The position numbers and the translations under genes were made by a program. DNA of 5,214 nucleotides from the NCBI GenBank assembly GCA_030681635.1, contig JAUXRT010000441.1, forward strand, positions 1-5,214, written 5' to 3'. This DNA is from Reyranella sp. Its GTDB lineage: Bacteria; Pseudomonadota; Alphaproteobacteria; Reyranellales; Reyranellaceae. This document shows positions 1 to 5,214 of the stretch, one piece after another. Every line of letters starts with the position of its first letter. Position 1 is the stretch's first letter. Under the pieces are notes generated by a model. It was not told the origin of the DNA and ran no database searches. It saw nothing but the letters and a program-made list of their open reading frames with translations.

Positions 1-2185
1 TGCTGTAGTCGACCGCAACACGCGAGCCGCTCGGTACCTCGATGTGGGTCGGCACCAGCCGGTCGAGGTCGCGCTGCCGGTCCCACGGCACCAGCGCCTT
101 CAGCGCCGCCGCGAGATCGACGCGCGCCAGGTGGTCGCGTCGCGACACGCCGTCGAGGAAGGGCCCCAGCCATTCTTCCAGGGAGGCGAGCAGGGGCGTG
201 TCGGAAAGATCGGGCCAGTTCTCGTCATGGGCGCGCATGAACGCCACGCGCTCCCGCCACCTGGCGAGATCGTCGCTCCACGGCAGGGCTTTTAGGCCGA
301 GCTGGCGGATGCCGTCGACCATCGCGGCCTTCACGGCGTCCGCATCGGGCCTGGAGAGCGGCTTGTCCTCCAGCAGCAGCGCGCCGAGGCGCCGCCGCCG
401 GCGGGCCAGCACGGCGCCGTCGCGCGGGCTCCAGCGCACGATCTCCTCCGCCACGATGCGCTCGGCGTAGAGCTCCTCGATTTCGCCCGCGGTGACGGGG
501 GCGGCGAGGAAGATGCGCGAGTCCTGGGTCGAGCCGTCGAGATCGGCCACGACCAGGAACTCCTCGTTGGCCATCGGATCGCCCTCAGGCAGCGCCGCGC
601 CGCGACCGCCCGACAGCAGGTAGCGTCCTGCCGTGCCGGCGCGGCGGCGGCCGATGCGATCGGGATAGGCCAGCGCCAGCAGCGCGCCGGTCATGGCGAT
701 GTCGGGCGTTTCGCGGGACGCCTGATTTTGAGTGAGGCGTCGCGCCACTTCGGCGATCTGCCGCGGCGCCTTGCCCGACAGCGCGATGTCGACCCTGTGG
801 CGCAGGTCGGCATCGCGTTGGCCCGGTGGCAGGCGCAGGAAATCGCGCTCGCCCAGGATCGCCACCAGCAGGGCGGCCACCTTGCCCTGTCCCAACTCAC
901 GGCCTTTCAGCACAAGATGGGCGAGGCGTGGATGCTGGCCGAGGCGCGCCATGGCCCGGCCGTGCGGCGTGATCGCGCCGGAGTCATCGACCGCACCGAG
1001 ATCGGCCAGCAGGGCGCGCGCCGTGGCGAGCGAGGCAGCCGGCGGCGGCGTCAGCCACGGCAGGCTGGCGACATCACCCACGCCCCAGGCGGCGAGTTCG
1101 AGCGCCAGCGGGGCGAGATCGGCATCGAGGATTTCCGGCGGCGTGAACGGCAGCAGCCCGCGTTCGGCTTCCGCCGTCCACAGTCGGTAGCATACGCCCG
1201 GTTCCAGCCGGCCGGCGCGGCCGCGGCGCTGGTCGGCCGAGGCTTGGCTCACGCGCACCGTCTCCAGCCGCGTCATGCCCGAACGCGGCGAGAAGCGCGG
1301 CATCCGCATCAGGCCGGAGTCGATCACGATCCGCACACCCTCGATGGTGAGGCTGGTCTCGGCAATCGATGTCGCCAGCACCACCTTGCGTCGTCCTGCA
1401 GATGAGGGGGCGATGGCCCGGTCCTGGTCGGCCGGCGAAAGATCGCCATAGAGCGGCGCGATATCGATCGCGGGCCCGAGCCCCTGCAACCGCTCCTCGA
1501 CGCGGCGGATTTCGCCGACGCCGGGCAGGAACACCAGCGCGCTGCCGCTCTCTTCGGCCAATGCCCGGCGAATCGCCGCGGCGACCGTGTCCTCGATCCG
1601 GCCCGCCGCCTCGCGGTCGAGGTGGCGCGTTTCGACCGGGAACATGCGGCCGGCACTTTCGATCACCGCCGCGCCGCCCAGCCGCTCGGCGACCGGCCCG
1701 GGATCGAGGGTCGCCGACATGGCCACGACGCGGAGGTCCTCGCGCAAGGCCGTCTGTGCCTCGCGCACCAGGGCAAACGACAGGTCGGTCTCCAGCCCGC
1801 GCTCGTGCAACTCGTCGAAGATCACGCAGCCGATGCCGTCCAGCGACGGATCGTCCTGCAGCATGCGCAGGAACAGACCGTCGGTCACGACTTCGATGCG
1901 CGTGCGCGGGCCCACCTTGCTGTCGAAGCGCACGCGATAGCCCACGGTCTCGCCCACCGCCTCGCCCAGCGTCGCCGCCATGCGGCGCGCGGCGGCGCGG
2001 GCGGCCAGCCGCCGCGGCTCCTGCATGACGATCCGGTGGCCGTCCAGCCACGGCGCGTCGAGCAGCGCCAGCGGCACGCGCGTCGTCTTGCCGGCGCCCG
2101 GCGGCGCGACCAGCACGGCGGCGTTGCGCCCGGCCAGCGCCTCTTTCAGGCGCGGCAGAGCCTCGTCGACGGGAAGGTCGGTCAA
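1..2185 (-). CDS. hrpB: ATP-dependent RNA helicase HrpB (C-terminus cut by window edge)
   Basis: I translated this frame codon by codon: 728 codons from the TTG at 2185-2183 to the left edge without a stop. Helicase superfamily 2 motifs are in order: Walker A APPGAGKT (residues 27-34), Ia QEPRRLAARA (55-64), DEAH-like box DELH (124-127), SAT (157-159), ATSIAETSLTI (271-281) and QRRGRAGR (319-326). An HA2-like helical region lies at about 385-470, and the HrpB-specific C-terminal part includes PTHIEVPSGSR (712-722). HrpB proteins are usually about 810-840 residues, so roughly the last 90-100 are missing. The family comprises cytoplasmic NTP-driven RNA helicases whose substrates are poorly defined. 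The TTG is preferred because the first internal ATG is residue 54, beyond Walker A, and no upstream in-frame ATG, GTG or TTG was found in about 155 bases. The start overlaps the vapC stop as TTGA and no Shine-Dalgarno is visible, so coupling to vapC is likely (inference). Confidence 0.95.
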   Translation of the reverse strand, partial: MTDLPVDEALPRLKEALAGRNAAVLVAPPGAGKTTRVPLALLDAPWLDGHRIVMQEPRRLAARAAARRMAATLGEAVGETVGYRVRFDSKVGPRTRIEVVTDGLFLRMLQDDPSLDGIGCVIFDELHERGLETDLSFALVREAQTALREDLRVVAMSATLDPGPVAERLGGAAVIESAGRMFPVETRHLDREAAGRIEDTVAAAIRRALAEESGSALVFLPGVGEIRRVEERLQGLGPAIDIAPLYGDLSPADQDRAIAPSSAGRRKVVLATSIAETSLTIEGVRIVIDSGLMRMPRFSPRSGMTRLETVRVSQASADQRRGRAGRLEPGVCYRLWTAEAERGLLPFTPPEILDADLAPLALELAAWGVGDVASLPWLTPPPAASLATARALLADLGAVDDSGAITPHGRAMARLGQHPRLAHLVLKGRELGQGKVAALLVAILGERDFLRLPPGQRDADLRHRVDIALSGKAPRQIAEVARRLTQNQASRETPDIAMTGALLALAYPDRIGRRRAGTAGRYLLSGGRGAALPEGDPMANEEFLVVADLDGSTQDSRIFLAAPVTAGEIEELYAERIVAEEIVRWSPRDGAVLARRRRRLGALLLEDKPLSRPDADAVKAAMVDGIRQLGLKALPWSDDLARWRERVAFMRAHDENWPDLSDTPLLASLEEWLGPFLDGVSRRDHLARVDLAAALKALVPWDRQRDLDRLVPTHIEVPSGSRVAVDYS

Positions 2186-2619
2186 GAATCGATCAAGGGA
2201 TTGACGACCGAGAAGCCGGTGAACCGGCTGAAGTCGCGATCGGCCGACCAGAGTTGCCGGACGCCGTGCTGGCGGCAGAGCGCCGCGACACGCGCATCGT
2301 GCACGCGCGGACCGGAAATTAGACCTTCCGAAAGAATGGCTCGCAGCGTCGGCCAGTGCGTTGCCGATTCGGTCAACAGCGCCACCGTGGGCGAGCCAAG
2401 CCACGCATCGACCTGCTCGGTCGCCCGCTCCAGCGGCGTCGGCGGTACATAGATGCGGGAATGGGTGACGATGGCCAGGAACTCGTGCAGGCAGGGCCAC
2501 GGGATCGCCCAGTTCGACGACCCTTCCGCCAGTTCGGTCACCCGTGCGAGCGCAGCCTTGTGAAAGGGCGAATCCTCGCGATGGGCATAGACGAGGATGT
2601 TGGTGTCGACGGCAATCAA
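2182..2619 (-). CDS. vapC: VapC-type PIN-domain toxin ribonuclease
   Basis: A 145-residue PIN-domain protein, normal length for VapC toxins. These are Mg2+-dependent endoribonucleases, often cutting tRNA or rRNA, held inactive by a cognate VapB. The acidic residues of the active site are visible: D5 in the opening AVDTN strand, E46 in CLHEF, D108 in HDAR and D127/D129 in SADRDF. The end, VVNPL, is typical of the family. The start is TTG at 2619-2617, forming TTGA with the vapB stop. The upstream in-frame stretch hits a stop five codons earlier with no other start, and any internal start would remove D5. A GAGGG Shine-Dalgarno lies at 2629-2633, nine bases away. The TTG may keep toxin yield below antitoxin yield (inference). 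The stop codon overlaps the hrpB start. The target RNA cannot be read from sequence. Confidence 0.93.
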   Translation of the reverse strand: MIAVDTNILVYAHREDSPFHKAALARVTELAEGSSNWAIPWPCLHEFLAIVTHSRIYVPPTPLERATEQVDAWLGSPTVALLTESATHWPTLRAILSEGLISGPRVHDARVAALCRQHGVRQLWSADRDFSRFTGFSVVNPLIDS

Positions 2620-2861
2620 GTGCCACGACCCTCATAGGCGAGGTCGCGCAACTTCTCCCAGTCGGCGTCGCGGAGTCCGGGCTGAAGGCCCTTCCCCTTG
2701 AAACTGGCGCGAGGCAGCTTGAAGGGCTTGCCTTGCTTGGTCTCGGCAACGACGCGATGTAGGCCGCGCTCGATCAGCGTTCGCAGAGTGACGCCTTCCC
2801 GTGCGGCGACCTTGCGTGCCTCGCGCAACAGGGGATCGGAAATATCGACGGTCGTTTTCAT
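2616..2861 (-). CDS. vapB: VapB-type antitoxin of the VapBC pair
   Basis: A small 81-residue protein that opens with KTTVDISDPLLREAR and continues to GVTLRTLIERGL (residues 23-34). This is the pattern of short VapB antitoxins with an N-terminal ribbon-helix-helix-like DNA-binding fold: a beta strand at 2-7 followed by two helices. The C-terminal half (about 45-81, with FKLPRASFKGKGLQPG) is expected to be the flexible part that wraps the toxin. Known antitoxins of this kind neutralise VapC and repress their own promoter. The palindrome at 2887-2900 just upstream fits that role. The ATG at 2861-2859 has a weak GGA about seven bases upstream. The stop overlaps the vapC TTG start as TTGA. An alternative overlapping frame starting further upstream shows no family resemblance. 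Confidence 0.9.
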   Translation of the reverse strand: MKTTVDISDPLLREARKVAAREGVTLRTLIERGLHRVVAETKQGKPFKLPRASFKGKGLQPGLRDADWEKLRDLAYEGRGT

Positions 2862-2886
2862 GTGGGCATCCGTATGGGTGTGCCGA

Positions 2887-2900
2887 TATGGGTACCCATA
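2887..2900. promoter_or_regulatory. Putative VapBC operator: perfect 14-bp palindrome
   Basis: TATGGGTACCCATA is a perfect inverted repeat centred 32 bases before the vapB start. One arm recurs as TATGGGTG at 2873-2880, exactly 14 bases away. A weaker copy, TGTGGGCA, lies at 2861-2868 and overlaps the vapB start codon. The stretch 2873-2888 is also an imperfect palindrome. Ribbon-helix-helix antitoxins bind such repeated half-sites cooperatively, so this is probably the autoregulatory operator. Direct binding is inferred. Confidence 0.65.
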
Positions 2901-2926
2901 CTACGACCTTCAAGAGGGATCTTCAA
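2898..2926 (-). promoter_or_regulatory. Candidate sigma70-like promoter for vapBC-hrpB
   Basis: On the minus strand TTGAAG (2926-2921) and TAGTAT (2903-2898) are separated by 17 bases, each matching four of six consensus positions. The -35 begins three bases after the beta-subunit stop codon. The -10 overlaps the first three bases of the palindrome, so a repressor bound there would block polymerase. A second TTGAAG at 2913-2908 is a 13-base direct repeat of the first and has no good -10 partner. The call is weak in a GC-rich genome. Confidence 0.35.
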
Positions 2927-2928
2927 CC

Positions 2929-3393
2929 CTAGAGCGGGATGGCGACCAGCGTGTCGAAGCGGGCGCCGTCGCACACCACGATGCGCTCGGCAAACCTGAG
3001 CGTGCCCGCCCCGTCGGCCGCGACCTTGTCGCGGTAGCAGCCGGTGGCGAACAGCGCCATCGTCCCGTCGCGCATGATGCGCACGATCAGGAATGGAGTC
3101 TCGGTGACAGCCGCGTCGCCCTCCTGGCCCAGCACCACCGGCAGGCCGACGATGTGGCGGTAGCGCTGCTGCTCGTAGATGTTGGCCTTGCGCAGCGCCG
3201 ACACGCGGTCCTGCAGCATGGCGCGCGAATCGGCGTAGATGATGCCGGCCTCGTAGCCCTTGGCGACGTTCTCCGCCGTGGTCACCTTGTAGAGGCAGGG
3301 CTCGGTGAACAGCCCGGGCCACTGCTCGAACTGCTCGGTGTCGATGGTGCGCGCGTAGGCGGCATTCAGCTCGACCAGTCGCGCCACGTCCAT
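2929..3393 (-). CDS. Aromatic-ring-hydroxylating dioxygenase, beta (small) subunit
   Basis: A 154-residue SnoaL/NTF2-fold protein of the ring-hydroxylating dioxygenase small-subunit family, slightly short of the usual 155-190. Recognisable family segments are the N-terminal helix region LNAAYARTID (9-18), the WPGLFTEPCLYKVTT stretch (25-39), YADSRAMLQDRV (53-64) and the RYRHIVG strand (77-83). This resembles small subunits of anthranilate- and salicylate-type oxygenases. The subunit has no metal centre; it forms the base of the alpha3beta3 hexamer and supports the alpha subunit. The ATG at 3393 lies 12 bases after the alpha stop, in the same frame. An AGGAG Shine-Dalgarno at 3403-3407 starts inside the alpha stop codon and sits nine bases from the ATG. 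The gene is clearly co-transcribed with the alpha gene. Substrate is not determined by this subunit alone. Confidence 0.9.
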   Translation of the reverse strand: MDVARLVELNAAYARTIDTEQFEQWPGLFTEPCLYKVTTAENVAKGYEAGIIYADSRAMLQDRVSALRKANIYEQQRYRHIVGLPVVLGQEGDAAVTETPFLIVRIMRDGTMALFATGCYRDKVAADGAGTLRFAERIVVCDGARFDTLVAIPL

Positions 3394-3402
3394 GCCAGTC
3401 GT

Positions 3403-3407
3403 CTCCT
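3403..3407 (-). promoter_or_regulatory. Ribosome binding site of the dioxygenase beta gene
   Basis: AGGAG on the minus strand overlaps the TAG stop of the alpha gene and ends nine bases before the beta ATG. It fixes the beta start and implies that ribosomes finishing alpha can reload on beta. Confidence 0.7.
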
Positions 3408-4701
3408 AGTAATCCATGTGGCGGCGGTAAGCCTGCCAGAAGCCGCGCACGGCGGACTCGGTGGCGCGCGTCGCCTGGCTTTCGGCGGTGTCGCCGCCCA
3501 TCTCGACGACGGAGATCTTGTCGCCGGCCTCGGCGATGCCGCGCTGGACGAAGCCGCCGACGCAGCCGTCCTCCATCGACACCAGGCCGGCCGGGCCCAC
3601 GAGGTTCTGCTGTTTTAGCCGCCGCTTGTTCATTTCCGCCGTGTCGTCGGCGAAGCCGAAGTAGGTCCAGCGCAGTTCCATGCCGCCGGTCCCCTTGGGC
3701 ACCACCTGGCGCACGGCGAGGCAGTTGTGAACCTGCTGCAGCACGGTGCTGGGGAAGATCGTCAGCATCTGGAGCTGAATGCGGTCGCCGAACTCGTCGA
3801 CGGGATCGAGCATGCTGGGATCGGCGAGCTTGTAGTCGTCCTGCTCGGACCTGAGGTCCTTCTCGCGAAAGGCGGCGGCGCCGGGCGCATCCTCGCTGCC
3901 GATGGTGTAGCTCGCATGATGGCCGCCGTCGGGACTGACCAGCACGCCGCCCGCCTGGGTCAGGCGCGTGATGCGGAAGGTCGCGAAGAAGAGATGCAGC
4001 AGGCTCGCGTGATAGGTGTCCTTAACGTTCTCGACGTAGAGCTTCCAGTTGTTGGGCAGCGGCTGGGTGAAGCGGCCCATGATCCGGATCGGGCGGCCCA
4101 GCACGCGGCGCACGCGGCCCGTGATTTCGGCGCCGAGATATTCCTCGATCGGCGGCGTGTCCTCGGAGAGGGTGGCGAACACCAGGCCGCACAGGCTGGT
4201 CGTGCGCAGTTTGCGCGGGCTGTGGGTTTCGCGCTTGAAGTCCTTGGGCATGCCGCCGGCGCCGTTGACGCCATGCTCGAAGGCGATGCCCCTGAGGTTG
4301 CCGGCGAGGTCATAGCTCCAGGCGTGATAGATGCACTTGAAGTTGTTCTGGACGTTGCCGCCGTCGTCGAAGGCGATCAGGGCGCCGCGGTGCGCGCAGC
4401 GGTTCTCGAAACAGTTGATCGCGCCGTCGGCGGCGCGGACCACGATGACTGGCAGGCCGCCCACCTGGTTGGTGCGATAGTCGCCCTTTTCAGGGATGTC
4501 GGTTTCCAGGCAGACGAAGTTCCAGGTCGCGCCCTCGAAGATGCGGCGCTGCTCCCGGGTATAGTTGTCGGGATCCTGGTAGACCCAGTAGGGGACGCGG
4601 GCGAGCGAGTCCTCGGGCCATGGCCCGTGCGGAGTCTGGCCGGGTGGAGTTTGTGGCGTGGTGGCGGGTTTGTGAACGGACGCGTCGTGTCGGATGTCCA
4701 T
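3406..4701 (-). CDS. Aromatic-ring-hydroxylating dioxygenase, alpha (large, Rieske) subunit
   Basis: A 431-residue cytoplasmic oxygenase alpha subunit of normal length. The N-terminal Rieske [2Fe-2S] domain (about 57-165) has the ligands C102 and H104 in CAHRG and C123 and H126 in CIYH. The catalytic domain has the mononuclear iron site ENVKDTYHASLLH, with bridging D228 and ligands H231 and H236, and a third ligand D378 in SMEDG. All key residues are present, so it should be active. The family adds O2 to an aromatic ring using electrons relayed by a reductase, often through a ferredoxin. The mononuclear-site motif and the beta partner resemble the anthranilate, salicylate and halobenzoate oxygenases; the exact substrate is not readable. 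Residues 9-30 form a Pro/Thr/His-rich tail before the conserved part. The ATG is the only in-frame ATG after the upstream stop at 4741-4743. Confidence 0.95.
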   Translation of the reverse strand: MDIRHDASVHKPATTPQTPPGQTPHGPWPEDSLARVPYWVYQDPDNYTREQRRIFEGATWNFVCLETDIPEKGDYRTNQVGGLPVIVVRAADGAINCFENRCAHRGALIAFDDGGNVQNNFKCIYHAWSYDLAGNLRGIAFEHGVNGAGGMPKDFKRETHSPRKLRTTSLCGLVFATLSEDTPPIEEYLGAEITGRVRRVLGRPIRIMGRFTQPLPNNWKLYVENVKDTYHASLLHLFFATFRITRLTQAGGVLVSPDGGHHASYTIGSEDAPGAAAFREKDLRSEQDDYKLADPSMLDPVDEFGDRIQLQMLTIFPSTVLQQVHNCLAVRQVVPKGTGGMELRWTYFGFADDTAEMNKRRLKQQNLVGPAGLVSMEDGCVGGFVQRGIAEAGDKISVVEMGGDTAESQATRATESAVRGFWQAYRRHMDY

Positions 4702-4707
4702 GACGGA

Positions 4708-4714
4708 CCCTCCT
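4708..4714 (-). promoter_or_regulatory. Ribosome binding site of the dioxygenase alpha gene
   Basis: AGGAGGG lies six bases upstream of the ATG on the minus strand. It is the strongest Shine-Dalgarno in the window and supports the chosen start, suggesting high expression of the oxygenase relative to its neighbours. Confidence 0.75.
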
Positions 4715-4762
4715 GCTGATCGCTCGCTGCGCCCGCCATGCTAGCCCATTTTAGTCGCCGCC

Positions 4763-5214
4763 CTACAGCAGGAACGTGTGCGTCCGGTCGAGATAATCGT
4801 GCATGTGCACGATCAACTGGTCTTCCTCCAGCAGGCAGACGCCGTAGGCGGGTGGCTCGTGGCTGCCGGGGATGCGGCCTTCGATGACGAAGTCGAGGGC
4901 GACCTGGTGGCTGGTGGCGCGCAAGGTCGAGATCGGAATGCCGCGCCAGCTTCCGGCCACCGGCCGGTGCAGGTGGCCGAAGAACATGTGGCGGATGCTG
5001 GTCCGGCCTTCGAGGGCGGCGATCAGGTGCTTCGGTTCCAGCAGCGAGATGTCGTCCATGCGCCGGATCCGCACCTTGAAGGGCGGGTGGTGGATGAAGC
5101 TGATCACCGGCGTGGTCCCGAGGCGATCGAGCCTGGCTTTGACCCAGGCGGCGCGCGTCTCGCAGAAGGTGCCCCACGGCATGCCGGGCTCGTTGGTGTC
5201 GAGGCAGATGCCCG
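4763..5214 (-). CDS. Metallophosphoesterase, CpdA-like cyclic nucleotide phosphodiesterase (N-terminus outside window)
   Basis: The last 149 residues of a calcineurin-like phosphoesterase are visible. The frame stays open to the right edge, so the methionine at 5182 is internal: LDTNEPG, just upstream of it, is a conserved family strand. Metal-site motifs of the C-terminal half are present: HHPPF (visible residues 41-45) and GHLHRP (79-84), which supply His ligands to the dinuclear metal centre. The N-terminal motifs (DxH, GD and GNH types) would lie outside the window. This arrangement is that of class III cyclic nucleotide phosphodiesterases such as CpdA and Rv0805, which hydrolyse cAMP or related phosphodiesters. 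The substrate here is unproven, since many relatives act on other phosphodiesters. It ends 61 bases before the oxygenase alpha gene on the same strand, with no evident terminator between, so an operon with the oxygenase is possible. Confidence 0.88.
   Translation of the reverse strand, partial: GICLDTNEPGMPWGTFCETRAAWVKARLDRLGTTPVISFIHHPPFKVRIRRMDDISLLEPKHLIAALEGRTSIRHMFFGHLHRPVAGSWRGIPISTLRATSHQVALDFVIEGRIPGSHEPPAYGVCLLEEDQLIVHMHDYLDRTHTFLL

Noticed and set aside
1074..2051. A 325-codon minus-strand frame, plus the plus-strand frames at 728-1405, 1369-2028 and 1622-2452.
   Set aside because: All overlap the hrpB frame, which carries every helicase motif without a stop. These other frames are Arg/Ala/Gly/Pro-rich and show no domain.
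2632..2913. A 93-codon minus-strand frame that starts upstream of vapB.
   Set aside because: It is a different phase from vapB, crosses the operator palindrome, and lacks the ribbon-helix-helix pattern seen in the vapB frame.
2908..2926. CTTCAA direct repeat and a small AAGA/TCTT hairpin, considered as a terminator for the oxygenase genes.
   Set aside because: The stem is only four base pairs, AT-rich, and has no U run after it. It is better read as possible -35 elements.
2698..3618. A 306-codon plus-strand frame crossing vapB, the operator region and the oxygenase beta gene.
   Set aside because: It runs antisense through two recognisable genes and their promoter, with no domain and no credible start site.
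3727..4719. A 330-codon open frame on the plus strand, antisense to the oxygenase alpha gene.
   Set aside because: It lies almost wholly opposite a gene with intact Rieske and iron-site motifs. Its sequence is rich in Ala, Val, Gly and Glu without any recognisable domain, as expected for antisense frames in GC-rich DNA.
4702..4762. Gap between the phosphoesterase and the oxygenase alpha gene, examined for a promoter or terminator.
   Set aside because: Apart from the strong Shine-Dalgarno I see no convincing -35/-10 pair or hairpin with a U run.
4377..5177. A 266-codon minus-strand frame bridging the phosphoesterase and the oxygenase alpha gene.
   Set aside because: It is out of phase with both real proteins, is Arg/Pro/Ser-rich, and contains none of their motifs.

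Overview
The window is a compact, high-GC stretch in which every supported gene lies on the minus strand, so the reading order is right to left. GC content, heavy third-position G/C use, TTG starts and the gene families suggest an alphaproteobacterium (Rhodospirillales- or Hyphomicrobiales-like). The genus cannot be fixed from the sequence, and this placement is inference.

Right part (4763-5214 and 3406-4701 and 2929-3393). A metallophosphoesterase of the cyclic-AMP phosphodiesterase (CpdA) type enters from the right edge without its N-terminus. It is followed by a Rieske non-haem iron oxygenase: a 431-residue alpha subunit with all iron ligands present, then a 154-residue beta subunit 12 bases later in the same frame. 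The oxygenase looks like the anthranilate/salicylate/halobenzoate branch of aromatic-ring hydroxylases. Its ferredoxin and reductase are not in the window.

Middle part (2182-2928). A 67-base gap carries a perfect 14-bp palindrome plus extra half-sites and a candidate promoter. It leads into a VapBC-type toxin-antitoxin pair: an 81-residue VapB antitoxin and a 145-residue PIN-domain VapC toxin.

Left part (1-2185). A long, uninterrupted frame of 728 codons encodes the ATP-dependent RNA helicase HrpB, cut off near its C-terminus by the left edge. It starts at a TTG that overlaps the VapC stop codon as TTGA. The VapB/VapC junction is also TTGA.

The most notable point is this organisation: antitoxin, toxin and helicase form a chain of two 4-base overlaps, both with TTG starts. 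The helicase is therefore probably transcribed, and possibly translationally coupled, from the autoregulated toxin-antitoxin promoter. I see no RNA genes, CRISPR array, insertion sequence or convincing terminator, and no gene-free stretch over 300 bases. I found no clearly new molecular system; the individual families are known and the unusual part is their arrangement.
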